Assembly: GCA_035629025.1 (NCBI GenBank)
Contig: DASPIU010000043.1
Coordinates: forward strand, 1 to 64,000
Origin: Stenotrophomonas_A sp035629025
Lineage (GTDB): Bacteria; Pseudomonadota; Gammaproteobacteria; Xanthomonadales; Xanthomonadaceae
Direction of reading: 5' to 3'
Length of the DNA: 64,000 nucleotides
Part shown: piece after piece, positions 16,682 to 25,781 of the stretch
How positions within the stretch are numbered: position 1 is the first letter of the stretch
Layout of the letters: every line of letters begins with the position of its first letter
Made by a program: the position numbers and the translations under genes
The notes under the pieces: generated by a model
Seen by the model: only the letters and a program-made list of their open reading frames with translations
Told to the model about the DNA's origin: nothing
The model's database searches: none

Positions 16682-18835
16682 GTGCACCACCCGCCCCCCG
16701 CCACCCTTGATGACCTGCTGCACCGCCGCTCGGCGGGGGCGATTCCGCCACCGTTGCGCGAGGCGCTGGCGCAGGCCTGGGCGACGCTGCCGACCACGCC
16801 CGCTGCCGCGGTGCCAGCCTGGCCGGTGCTGGCCGAGACCCTGGACCTGCTGCACCTGCTCTCGGCCGACGAGGCCACCCTGACCGCCGCGCTGCTGTTC
16901 GATTTGCCCGCACTGCGCGCGGCGCTGTCGGAACTGGCGCTGGACCCGCCGCGGCGCCAGGCCATCACCGGCTTGCTCGAAGGCCAGGACGCGGCCGATC
17001 AGGTCTGGGCGCTGCACGCCGGGCGCGAAGCCGGGCGCAACAGCGAAGGCCTGCGCCGGCTGCTGCTGGCGATCATCCACGACCTGCGCGTGGTGCCCAT
17101 CCTGCTCTCGCGCCAGCTGGCGCGCATGCGCGCGGCCGGGCAGCTGCCCGAAGACCAGCGCCGCGCCCTGGCCCAGCTCACCCGCGACATCCATGCGCCG
17201 CTGGCCAACCGCCTCGGCATCTGGCAGCTGAAGTGGGAACTGGAAGACCTGGCCTTCCGCTACCTGGAGCCGGACACCTACCGGCGCATTGCCCGCGAGG
17301 TTGACGAAAGCCGCGTCGAACGCGAGCGCTACATCGAATCGGTCAGGCGCGCGCTGTCGCATGCGCTGGCCGAGCAGGGCCTGCGCGCCGAGGTCAGCGG
17401 CCGGCCGAAGCACATCTACAGCATCTGGCGGAAGATGCAGAAGAAGCATCTGGCCTTCGACCAGCTCTACGACGTGCGCGCGCTGCGGGTGATGGTCGAC
17501 GACGTGGCCGCCTGCTATGCCGCGCTCGGCGTGGTGCACGCGCTGTGGGTGCCGGTGCCCAGCGAGTTCGACGACTACATCGCCCGGCCCAAGGCCAACG
17601 ACTACCGCTCGCTGCACACCGCGGTGGTCGGCCCGGAAGGGCGCACCGTGGAAGTGCAGATCCGCACCCACGAGATGCACGCCCAGGCCGAACTCGGCGT
17701 GGCCGCGCACTGGAAGTACAAGGAAGGCGGCAAGGGCGCGGAAAAGGCCTTTGACCGCAAGATCAGCTGGATGCGCCAGTTGCTGGAGCAGTCACAGGAG
17801 GGCGAAGCCGGTGGCCTGGCCGGCGCGCTCGATGCCGAGCTGGTCGAGGACCGCGTCTATGCGCTGACCCCGAAGGGCGAGGTCATCGACCTGCCGCAGG
17901 GCGCCACGCCGCTGGATTTCGCCTACCACGTGCACACCATGGTCGGGCACCGCTGCCGCGGCGCCAAGATCAACGGCCGCATCGTGCCGCTGACCTACAA
18001 GCTGCGCAGTGGCGACCGCGTGGAAATCCTCACCGCCAAGGAAGCCGACCCGCGCCGCGACTGGCTGCTGCCGGCCAACGGCTTCCTCGCCAGCGGCCGT
18101 TCGCGCGACAAGGTGCGCGCCTGGTTCCACAAGCTCGACCGCGCCCGCAACGTGCAGGCCGGGCGCGAGCTGCTGGATCGCGAACTCAAGCGCCTGGGCC
18201 TGCAGCATGCCGACCTGATGGTGGCGGCCAAGCGCTTCCATGCCGACAGCATTGACGATCTGTACATCCAGGTGGCACTCGGCGACACCGGCCCGAGCCA
18301 GGTCAGCCGCGCGCTGCTGGAAGCCGAGCGTGCACAGCAGCAACCGCCGCCCTTGCCGCGTCCCACCGCCAGGCGCACCAGCCTGGGCAAGTCCAAGTTC
18401 ACCGTGCAGGGCGTGGGCAACCTGCTGGTGCAGCTGGCGCGCTGCTGCCAGCCGGTGGCCGGCGAGCCCATCGTCGGCTACCTCACCCAGAGCCGCGGGG
18501 TCACCGTGCACCGCGCCGACTGCGCCGCGCTGGCGCGGCTGGGTGCGGCCAATCCGCAGCGGCTGCTGCCGGTCGAATGGGGCCAGGCGGGCGGCGGCTA
18601 CGAAGTGGACGTGCAGGTGCGCGCGATGGACCGCCGCTATCTGCTCAAGGACGTGACCAACCTGATCGCCCAGGAAGAGGCGCATGTGCTGGAAATCAAC
18701 AGCGAGAACGTGCGCGACAGCGGCCAGACGCAACTGCGCCTGCGCCTGAAGGTCAGCGACTACGGACAGTTGTCCACCCTGTTGGGCAAGCTGGACGCGC
18801 TGCCTGGCGTGCATCAGGTGCGGCGCCTGGGGTGA
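16682..18835 (+). CDS. relA: RelA-type (p)ppGpp synthetase
   Basis: 717-aa long RSH protein; ribosome-bound RelA makes the alarmone (p)ppGpp from ATP and GTP/GDP when uncharged tRNA is present. GTG start at 16682. Order: an N-terminal HD-like domain without a recognisable HD pair (region around LRRLLLAIIHDLRVVPILLS), so hydrolase activity is probably lost as in RelA; the synthetase domain (RPKHIYSIWRKMQKK, YDVRALRVMVDD, DYIARPKANDYRSLHTAV, EVQIRTHEMHAQAELGVAAH); a TGS domain (VYALTPKGEVIDLPQGATPL); and a C-terminal ACT domain. The spoT gene is not in this window. Confidence 0.96.
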   Translation: MHHPPPATLDDLLHRRSAGAIPPPLREALAQAWATLPTTPAAAVPAWPVLAETLDLLHLLSADEATLTAALLFDLPALRAALSELALDPPRRQAITGLLEGQDAADQVWALHAGREAGRNSEGLRRLLLAIIHDLRVVPILLSRQLARMRAAGQLPEDQRRALAQLTRDIHAPLANRLGIWQLKWELEDLAFRYLEPDTYRRIAREVDESRVERERYIESVRRALSHALAEQGLRAEVSGRPKHIYSIWRKMQKKHLAFDQLYDVRALRVMVDDVAACYAALGVVHALWVPVPSEFDDYIARPKANDYRSLHTAVVGPEGRTVEVQIRTHEMHAQAELGVAAHWKYKEGGKGAEKAFDRKISWMRQLLEQSQEGEAGGLAGALDAELVEDRVYALTPKGEVIDLPQGATPLDFAYHVHTMVGHRCRGAKINGRIVPLTYKLRSGDRVEILTAKEADPRRDWLLPANGFLASGRSRDKVRAWFHKLDRARNVQAGRELLDRELKRLGLQHADLMVAAKRFHADSIDDLYIQVALGDTGPSQVSRALLEAERAQQQPPPLPRPTARRTSLGKSKFTVQGVGNLLVQLARCCQPVAGEPIVGYLTQSRGVTVHRADCAALARLGAANPQRLLPVEWGQAGGGYEVDVQVRAMDRRYLLKDVTNLIAQEEAHVLEINSENVRDSGQTQLRLRLKVSDYGQLSTLLGKLDALPGVHQVRRLG

Positions 18836-18912
18836 GTTGATGGCGCACGACGCGTGGCGACTGGCGTCGCCATGTCACCGGCGCCAATCACCCCGCCCGC
18901 TAATATCACCAG

Positions 18913-20460
18913 GTGAATCCCGACCCCTCCCCAGCCCCGTCACGACGCGGCCGCTTGCGCCGGACGTTGCGCGGCGCCGTGACGCGCCCGCTGCGCAGCC
19001 GGCGGCTATGGTTGGGCGCAGCCGTGGCCGCCGCCGTATTGCTGGTGCTGCTGCTCGGGTTCAAGCGGCCGCTGGCGCAGTGGCTGTGGCCGGACACGCG
19101 CATCCAGCAGTTGCTGGCGCAGGGCGAGCACGCCCTGGCGCAGGGGCGCCTGAGCGCGCCCGACGGCAGCGGCGCGCGCGAATCCTTCGAGGCCGCCCTG
19201 GCCCTGGACAGCGACCGCGGCGAGGCGCGCGACGGCCTGGCGCGCACCGGCAGCGCGGCATTGCTGCAAGGCCGCCGGGCGCTGGCGCGCAACGATGTGG
19301 ACACCGCCAAGCAAGCCCTGGCTCTGGCCCGGGTACTGCAGGTGCCACGCAAGCAGTCCGACGCGCTGGCCACGCTTATCCGCGAGCACGAAGCCGCGCG
19401 TGCCGGCCTGGACGAACTGGTGACGCGCGCAAGCCGCGCGCGCGAGCAAGGGCGGCTGGATGGCGAGGCCGACAGCGCCTTGCCGCTGTACCAGCGCGTG
19501 CTGGAGCTGGCGCCGGCGCGGCTGGATGCGCTGGAAGGCCGCGAGGACGCGCTGTCCGACCTGCTGCAGCAGGGCCGCGGCGCACTCGCCCACGGTGATC
19601 TGGCCGCCGCGGCGGCATGCCTGCGTGCCGCGCGCAACTACGACCCGGGTCATGCCGAACTGCCAGCCAGCGAAGCGGCTTTCAATGACGCGGTGCAGTC
19701 GCGCCTGCGTCGCGTCCAGGAGCGCCTGCGCCAGGGTCGCCTCGCGCAGGCGGACGCGGATCTGCGCCTGCTCGCCGGCCTGCAACCGGACCTGCCCGAG
19801 ATCGCGCGCAGCAGCGAACAACTCGCCAACGCCTACGCGGCCGAGGCTGTGCGCCGTGCGCAGGACTTCGATTTCGAGGCGGCCACCAGCGCGCTGGCAC
19901 AGGCACGCGCCTGGACGCCAGACGCTGCTTCCTTGCGTAACGCCGAGCAGGCGGTGGCGCGGGCGCGGCAGGCGCAGGCCTCGCAGCAGCCGGCATTGCC
20001 CGCCGCGGCCCGGGCACGGCGCCTGCGCCAGTTGCTGACACGCATCGAACGCGCCGAGGCACAGCAGCACTGGCTCACCCCGCCCGGCGAAAGTGCCTAC
20101 GACGCATTGCGCGAAGCGCAGGCGCTGGCCCCGCGTGATCCGCGTGTGCGCAACGCGGCGGCGCGGCTGGTGCCGCAGACCCGTGCCTGCTTCGAGGAAA
20201 ACCTGCGCGCCAACCGCGTGCGTGGGGCGCAGGCCTGCCTGGATGCCTGGCAGGTGCTGGCATTGCGCGACGATGGTCTGATACCGGCGCGGCGGCGCCT
20301 GGCGCAGCGCTGGATCGCGCTGGGCAGCGAGCGCCTTGGCGCGGGCGATGCCGTGTTCGCGGCCGAAGCGGTGCAGCAGGCCGCACGACTGGACCCCCGC
20401 GCCGCCGACCTGGCCGACCTGCAGGCACGCGTGCGCGCGGCCGAGGGGCGCGGTCCCTAG
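18913..20460 (+). CDS. membrane-anchored helical-repeat protein of unknown function
   Basis: 515-aa protein starting at GTG 18913. A basic N-terminus of about 33 residues precedes one membrane segment (LWLGAAVAAAVLLVLLLGF, about 35-53), so the bulk is probably periplasmic. The rest is an array of Ala/Leu/Arg-rich helical pairs of 34 residues or so (for example QLLAQGEHALAQGRL, ALLQGRRALARNDVDTAKQAL, LLQQGRGALAHGDLAAAAACL), which reads as divergent TPR repeats. No enzymatic motif. Such architecture suits a scaffold for envelope protein complexes. It follows relA by 77 bases and converges on the glycosyltransferase gene. Confidence 0.75.
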   Translation: MNPDPSPAPSRRGRLRRTLRGAVTRPLRSRRLWLGAAVAAAVLLVLLLGFKRPLAQWLWPDTRIQQLLAQGEHALAQGRLSAPDGSGARESFEAALALDSDRGEARDGLARTGSAALLQGRRALARNDVDTAKQALALARVLQVPRKQSDALATLIREHEAARAGLDELVTRASRAREQGRLDGEADSALPLYQRVLELAPARLDALEGREDALSDLLQQGRGALAHGDLAAAAACLRAARNYDPGHAELPASEAAFNDAVQSRLRRVQERLRQGRLAQADADLRLLAGLQPDLPEIARSSEQLANAYAAEAVRRAQDFDFEAATSALAQARAWTPDAASLRNAEQAVARARQAQASQQPALPAAARARRLRQLLTRIERAEAQQHWLTPPGESAYDALREAQALAPRDPRVRNAAARLVPQTRACFEENLRANRVRGAQACLDAWQVLALRDDGLIPARRRLAQRWIALGSERLGAGDAVFAAEAVQQAARLDPRAADLADLQARVRAAEGRGP

Positions 20461-20479
20461 CCGCGCCTGGCGCTGCGAA

Positions 20480-22576
20480 TCAGTCGAAGAACACCCGGCG
20501 CACGGTGTCGCGCGCGGCATCCAGCGAAAAGTGCTCGGCCACGTTTGCCAGGCCGTTGGCCGACAGTCGCATCCACAGCGCTTCGTCCTCGTACAGCCGC
20601 ACCACCGCATCGGCGAACGCGGCCGCCTCGTCGGCCACCAGCACGTCCTGGCCATCGCGCAGGTGCATGCCTTCGACCGCGCAGGTCGTGGCCACCACCG
20701 GCTGGCCGTGCGCCATGCTCAGATTGACCTTGCCCTTGACCCCGGCACCGAAGCGCAGCGGCGCCACCGCCACGCGGCAGCCCTCCATGTACGGCAGCAG
20801 GTCCGGCACGTGGCCGTGGATTTCCACGCCGGGCTGGCGCGCGGCCAGCGCACGCAGCGCCTCCGGCACGTCCGCGCCGATGCAGTGGAAGCGCAGCGCC
20901 GGCAGGCGCTGGCGGATGCGCGGGAACACCTCGCCGATATACCACTGCATGGCGTCGGCGTTGGGCGGATGACCGAACCCGCCGACGAACACCACGTCGC
21001 GGCGCGCGGCCCAGCCCGGTATCGATGCACTCACCTCGTGCAGGTTCGACAGCAGCTCGACCCGTACATCTGGTGCTTCGCTGCGCAGCACCTCGCGCTC
21101 GGCTGCCGACACCAGCACGGTGATGTCGGTCTGCGCCATGATCGACAGCTCACGCTCGCGCGTGCGCTCGGCCGCGCGCAAGCCGGCCGTGTCAGCGGCC
21201 AGCTCGGCGCCACGACGCTCGCGCAGGAAGTGCAAGTCGACCGTGTCGAAGATCGTGCGCGCCTGTGCGGCATGGCGGCGCAGCAGGGGCAGGCTGGCGC
21301 TGGCGACGTGGTGGCGCACCAGCAGCACCGCGTCAAAACGCGGGCCGTGCGTGCGCAGCCAGGCAGCCAGGCCCTGCAACTGCGGCGCGTGCCAGACTTC
21401 CACGCCGAGCGCCTGCAAGGCACGGGTGTGGCGGCCGCCATGCGCGCGCGCGGTCGGCACGAATACCACGTGCGCACCGGCTTCCAGCAGCAGGCGGATC
21501 AGGTTGAACTGGCGCAACGAACCGGAGTCGCGATCCGGTTGCGGCACCGCTTCGTCGAGGATCAGCACCTGGCGCTGGCGCCGGTGCAGCAGGGCGGGCG
21601 AGGGCACGTTGCCGGCAGGCGCATGTGTGGTCAGTGCCTGCGCCCACTTGGCGGCGAACACGGCACGGTTGCGTACCTGGTAGGCCTTGATCCCGCTGCC
21701 GGTATCAGTGCCGTGGCTGGTGCCCTCGTCGTGGACCACGCGTGCGGCCGGCTGCACCAGTACCTGCCAGCCCGCCGCGCGCACGGCGAAGGCCAGGTCG
21801 GTGTCCTCGTAGTACGCCGGGGCGTAGCGCGTGTCCAGGCCGCCGACCTGTTGCAGCAGTGCGCGCGGAATCGCCAGCGCCGCGCCGGACACATAGTCGA
21901 CCTCGCGCACGTAGGCATAGCGTGGATCGGCCGGCGACTCGAAGCGCCCATAGCTCCACGCGCTGCCATCGGCAAACACTACGCCGCCCGATTCCTGCAG
22001 GCGCCCATTCGGGTACAGCAGCTGCGCGCCGACCAGCCCGGCGCGTGGATGCGTGGCGAAGGTGCCGATCAGCGCATCCAGCCAGCCCGGTTGCGGCACG
22101 GTGTCGTTGTTGAGCAGCACCACGTACTGGCCGCGGCTCAGGCCGATGCCATCGCTGCAGGCGGCAATGAAGCCGCCGTTGCGCGCGCGGCGCTGGTAGC
22201 GCAGGCCGGTGATCTGCGGCAGCACCTGCGCGGTGTCGTCGCCGTTGCCGGCATCGTCGATGACGATGATCTCGCAGGCCAGCTGCGGTGGATGCGCGGC
22301 CAGCGCGCGCAGGCAGGCCAGCGTATGTGCCAGATGGTTGTAGACCGGGATGACGATGGACACCCGCGGCGTGTCGCTGGCCGGCACCGCGAACGGCGAG
22401 AACGCCGTGGCAGGCGGGAACCACAGTGGTTCACCGCTATCGCCCGCTGCCGGTTGCAGGTGGACGCGCACGCGCGACAGCGTCGCGCGCCAGCCACGCG
22501 CGCGCAGGCTGGCCCAGCCGCGGCGGCCCAGACCGATCATGCGTTGCAGGAAATAGCGCAGTTCCGTGGGTGACAT
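20480..22576 (-). CDS. two-domain glycosyltransferase (GT2 plus GT4-like)
   Basis: 698-aa protein starting at ATG 22576 (MSPTELRYFLQRMIGLG). The N-terminal domain (about 70-330) is a GT-A fold family 2 transferase: VSIVIPVYNHLAHTLACLRA, IIVIDDAGNGD, NGGFIAACSDG, YVVLLNNDTVPQPGW (DxD-like NDT) and YYEDTDLAFAVRAAGW. The C-terminal domain (about 370-690) looks like a GT-B Glycos_transf_1 module: VFVGGFGHPPNADAMQWY, then EGCRVAVAPLRFGAGVKGKV and GMHLRDGQDVLVADEA. It probably builds an O-antigen, exopolysaccharide or protein glycan by adding two sugars. Standing alone, not in a visible polysaccharide cluster; acceptor unknown. Confidence 0.88.
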   Translation of the reverse strand: MSPTELRYFLQRMIGLGRRGWASLRARGWRATLSRVRVHLQPAAGDSGEPLWFPPATAFSPFAVPASDTPRVSIVIPVYNHLAHTLACLRALAAHPPQLACEIIVIDDAGNGDDTAQVLPQITGLRYQRRARNGGFIAACSDGIGLSRGQYVVLLNNDTVPQPGWLDALIGTFATHPRAGLVGAQLLYPNGRLQESGGVVFADGSAWSYGRFESPADPRYAYVREVDYVSGAALAIPRALLQQVGGLDTRYAPAYYEDTDLAFAVRAAGWQVLVQPAARVVHDEGTSHGTDTGSGIKAYQVRNRAVFAAKWAQALTTHAPAGNVPSPALLHRRQRQVLILDEAVPQPDRDSGSLRQFNLIRLLLEAGAHVVFVPTARAHGGRHTRALQALGVEVWHAPQLQGLAAWLRTHGPRFDAVLLVRHHVASASLPLLRRHAAQARTIFDTVDLHFLRERRGAELAADTAGLRAAERTRERELSIMAQTDITVLVSAAEREVLRSEAPDVRVELLSNLHEVSASIPGWAARRDVVFVGGFGHPPNADAMQWYIGEVFPRIRQRLPALRFHCIGADVPEALRALAARQPGVEIHGHVPDLLPYMEGCRVAVAPLRFGAGVKGKVNLSMAHGQPVVATTCAVEGMHLRDGQDVLVADEAAAFADAVVRLYEDEALWMRLSANGLANVAEHFSLDAARDTVRRVFFD

Positions 22577-22771
22577 GCGGTTGCCGCCGGACTCAGTGCC
22601 GGGCCGCGCGCGCAGGGCGCCGCGGCGGGGCAACACGGGCGGTGATCACCGCCGGGGCGGGCTGGGCCATCATTTCTGGATCCATAACATGCTCTGAGCC
22701 GGGAATCGCGGCGGCCGCATCGTCCACGCCGGCTGCGCTAGACTCGCCGGAATCCACATTCTCGCATCCCC

Positions 22772-25201
22772 GTGCCGCGACGCCACGATTACGACGATCC
22801 GGAAGATATCGAAGACGACTTCGACGACGACGCTGAAGGCCCTGCCTGGCAGCGCCGGCTGATCGTATGGGGGCTGGCGGCATTGGCGCTGGCCCTGGGC
22901 TTCCTCATTCCCTACACGCTGTACCTGAACCAGCAGGTGACTCAGCGCTTTGGCGAGCTGCGCTGGCAGATCCCGACGCGGGTCTATGCGCGGCCGCTGG
23001 TGCTTGAGCCGGGCAAGGCGCTGGACGCGGCGACGTTGAAGACCGAGCTCGATGCGGCTTCCTATCGCGACGATGGCAGCGGCCAGTTGCCCGGCACCTA
23101 CCAGCGCGATGGCAGCCGCTTCGTGATCGCCAGCCGCGGCTACGTGGACGTGGACGGGCGCGTGCCGGCGCGGCGCATCGAGGTGAGCGTGGGTGGTGGC
23201 AAGGTCGGCGCCTTGCGCGACGCCGGCAGCCGCAAGGCACTGCGCGCCGCGCGCCTGGACCCGGCACGTATTGCAACGCTGTACGGGCAGAAGCAGGAAG
23301 AGCGGCGGCTGGTGCGGCTGGAGGAAACCCCCGAACTGCTGGTCACCGGCCTGCAGGCGGTGGAAGACCGTGACTTCAACAGCCACCACGGCATCGACCT
23401 CAGCGGCATGGTGCGCGCGGCGTGGGTGATGCTGCGTTCCGGCGGGCAGACCCGCCAGGGTGCCAGTACGCTGACCCAGCAGCTGGCGCGCAGCGGCCTG
23501 CTCGGCATCGGCAAGGAACAGACCGTCACCCGCAAGTTCAACGAGATTCTCTATGCCTTGATCATGGAGGCGCGCTACGACAAGCGCACCATCCTGGAGG
23601 CCTATCTCAACCAGGTCTATCTCGGCCAGCGCGGCAGCCAGGCGGTGCATGGCGTGGCGTCCGGCGCCGAGTTCTGGTTTGGCCGCGATCTCAACTCGCT
23701 GACCACCGAGCAGGTGGCGTTGCTGATCGGTCTGGTCAAGGGCCCGTCCTATTACGACCCGCGGCGCAGCCCTGAGCGCGCGCTGGACCGGCGCAACTTC
23801 GTGCTCGGCAAACTGCATGAAAGCGGTCTGGTCAACGATGCCGAGTACAAGCGCGCGCTGGCCGCGCCGCTCGGCGTGCCGGAGCAGCCCGGGCTGGTCG
23901 CGGCCAATCGTTTCCCGGCCTATGTGGACCTGGTGCGCCGCCAGCTCGCCCACGACTACCCCGAAAGCGTGCTGCAAGGCGCCGGCATGAGCGTGCTGAC
24001 CGGCATGTCGCCCTCGGCGCAGGCCTATGCCGAAGGCGCGGTGACGCGCACCCTCAAGACCCTGGAAAGCAAGAAGCGTCCACCGTTGCAGGCCGGTCTG
24101 GTGATGACCGATGTGCACAACGGCGATGTGATTGCCGTGGTCGGCAGCCGCGACGTGTCCCAGCCCGGTTTCAACCGCGCCGTGGAGGCGCAGCGGCCGG
24201 TCGGCTCGCTGCTCAAGCCCTTCGTCTATCTGCTGGCGCTGGCCTCGCCGGATCGTTGGTCGCTGGCCAGCTGGGTCGACGATTCGCCGGTGACGGTGCA
24301 ACTGTCGCGCGGCCGCACCTGGTCGCCAGGCAACGCCGACAACCGCAGCCACGGCACGGTGCGCCTGCTCGATGCGCTGGCCCACTCCTACAACCAGGCC
24401 ACGGTGCGCGTGGGCATGCAGGTCGGCCCCGAGCGCGTGGCCCAGCTGATCCACGTACTGGCCGGCATGCAGGCCGAGCCGAACCCGGCACTGATCCTGG
24501 GTTCGACCGACCAGAGCCCGTACGCCATGGCACAGCTGTACCAGTTCCTCGCCTCCGGCGGCGAAATCCAACCGCTGCATGCGGTGCGCGGCGTGCTCGA
24601 TCCGCAGGGCAAGCTGCTCAAGCGCTATGACAAGAGCCCGGCACCGGCGCAGGAGGGCGACTCCATCGCCGCCAACCTGATCGGCGTGGCCCTGCAGCAG
24701 GTGGTCAGCAACGGCACCGCCCGCCAGTTGCTGTCCGACGGCCTGGGCCGGCTCTCGCCCGCGGGCAAGACCGGTACCACCAATGATGGCCGCGACAGCT
24801 GGTATGCCGGCTACACCGGCGACCACCTGGCGGTGATCTGGATTGGCAACGACCAGAACGAGGAGGCCGGCCTTTACGGCGCCACCGGGGCGATGCGGGT
24901 ATGGTCGGGCATCTTCTCGCGGCTGCCGAGCGCCGCGCTGAAGGTCAACGGCAAGGGCCTGGACTGGCAGTGGGTGGAAGCCAGCGGTTCGGGTACCACC
25001 GATGTGGATTGCCCCGGCGCACGCCAGTTTCCGTTCGTGGTCGGTTACGCGCCGGCCTACGTGCCCTGCAGCGCCGCTGCCGCGCCTGTCGAAGGCGAGC
25101 CGGCGGCGGAAGGCGGTGGTGGTTGGCGCAGCTGGTTTGGCCTGGACCGGAAAGACAAGGATCCGGAGCCTGCGCAGTCCAATCCCCCGCCCGAACAGTG
25201 A
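22772..25201 (+). CDS. mrcB: bifunctional penicillin-binding protein 1B
   Basis: 809-aa class A PBP that polymerises and cross-links peptidoglycan at the periplasmic face of the inner membrane. Start GTG at 22772. An acidic cytoplasmic tail precedes one membrane segment (about 32-50). A UB2H-like domain follows (WQIPTRVYARPLVL), then the GT51 glycosyltransferase with catalytic EDRDFNSHHGIDL and TQQLARSGLLG, then the transpeptidase with GSLLKPFVY (SxxK), SYNQATVRVG (SxN) and GKTGTTNDGRDSW (KTG). A Gly/Glu/Pro-rich tail ends it. Eight bases separate its stop from the TPR lipoprotein gene. Confidence 0.96.
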   Translation: MPRRHDYDDPEDIEDDFDDDAEGPAWQRRLIVWGLAALALALGFLIPYTLYLNQQVTQRFGELRWQIPTRVYARPLVLEPGKALDAATLKTELDAASYRDDGSGQLPGTYQRDGSRFVIASRGYVDVDGRVPARRIEVSVGGGKVGALRDAGSRKALRAARLDPARIATLYGQKQEERRLVRLEETPELLVTGLQAVEDRDFNSHHGIDLSGMVRAAWVMLRSGGQTRQGASTLTQQLARSGLLGIGKEQTVTRKFNEILYALIMEARYDKRTILEAYLNQVYLGQRGSQAVHGVASGAEFWFGRDLNSLTTEQVALLIGLVKGPSYYDPRRSPERALDRRNFVLGKLHESGLVNDAEYKRALAAPLGVPEQPGLVAANRFPAYVDLVRRQLAHDYPESVLQGAGMSVLTGMSPSAQAYAEGAVTRTLKTLESKKRPPLQAGLVMTDVHNGDVIAVVGSRDVSQPGFNRAVEAQRPVGSLLKPFVYLLALASPDRWSLASWVDDSPVTVQLSRGRTWSPGNADNRSHGTVRLLDALAHSYNQATVRVGMQVGPERVAQLIHVLAGMQAEPNPALILGSTDQSPYAMAQLYQFLASGGEIQPLHAVRGVLDPQGKLLKRYDKSPAPAQEGDSIAANLIGVALQQVVSNGTARQLLSDGLGRLSPAGKTGTTNDGRDSWYAGYTGDHLAVIWIGNDQNEEAGLYGATGAMRVWSGIFSRLPSAALKVNGKGLDWQWVEASGSGTTDVDCPGARQFPFVVGYAPAYVPCSAAAAPVEGEPAAEGGGGWRSWFGLDRKDKDPEPAQSNPPPEQ

Positions 25202-25209
25202 GCCCCCTG

Positions 25210-25737
25210 ATGAAGCCGATACTGCCCACGTTCCCCCGCGTTGCCGTGCTTGGCCTGGCCCTGGGCCTGGCCGCATGCTCCAGCGCGCCGCCTCCTGCCG
25301 TGCCGACCGATACCACCACGCCGGCGCAGCGCCTGGCCGCGGTCGAGCAAATCGCGGGTGTGGAAGACACCGAACTGTCCGTGCAGCCGCTGCGCGACCC
25401 GCAGGTGGATGACCTGCGCGACAGCGCGCGGCACAAGCGCGAGGCCGGCGACCTGGCCGGCGCCGCCGCCGCGCTGGACCAGGCCCTGGCCCTGGTCTCC
25501 GACAACCCCGGCCTGCTGCAGGAACGCGCCGAGATCGCGTTGTTGCAGGGTGACTGGAAGGGCGCCGAAAGCTACGCCAAGCGCGCCATCGACCTCGGCT
25601 CCAAGACCGGCCCGGTGTGCCGCCGGCATTGGGCGACCATCGAACAGGCGCGCCTGGCTCGCGGCGAGAAGGAAAACGCGGCGTCGGCGAAGGCGCAGAT
25701 CGAGGGCTGTACGGTTCCTGGGATCAAGAGGTACTGA
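25210..25737 (+). CDS. TPR-containing lipoprotein
   Basis: 175-aa protein starting at ATG 25210. Residues 1-20 are a lipoprotein signal with lipobox LGLAAC (Cys near residue 21); the residue after it is Ser, favouring the outer membrane. The mature part holds one or two TPR-like helical pairs (LRDSARHKREAGDLAGAAAALDQALAL, EIALLQGDWKGAESYAKRAI). It is eight bases downstream of mrcB, so they probably form an operon; position suggests an outer-membrane helper of PBP1B, analogous in role to LpoB but not recognisably homologous. That role is an inference. Confidence 0.8.
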   Translation: MKPILPTFPRVAVLGLALGLAACSSAPPPAVPTDTTTPAQRLAAVEQIAGVEDTELSVQPLRDPQVDDLRDSARHKREAGDLAGAAAALDQALALVSDNPGLLQERAEIALLQGDWKGAESYAKRAIDLGSKTGPVCRRHWATIEQARLARGEKENAASAKAQIEGCTVPGIKRY

Positions 25738-25781
25738 AGCCGGGTCCCGGCCCCAGCACCTCTTCCGATCGCAGTTCCCCC

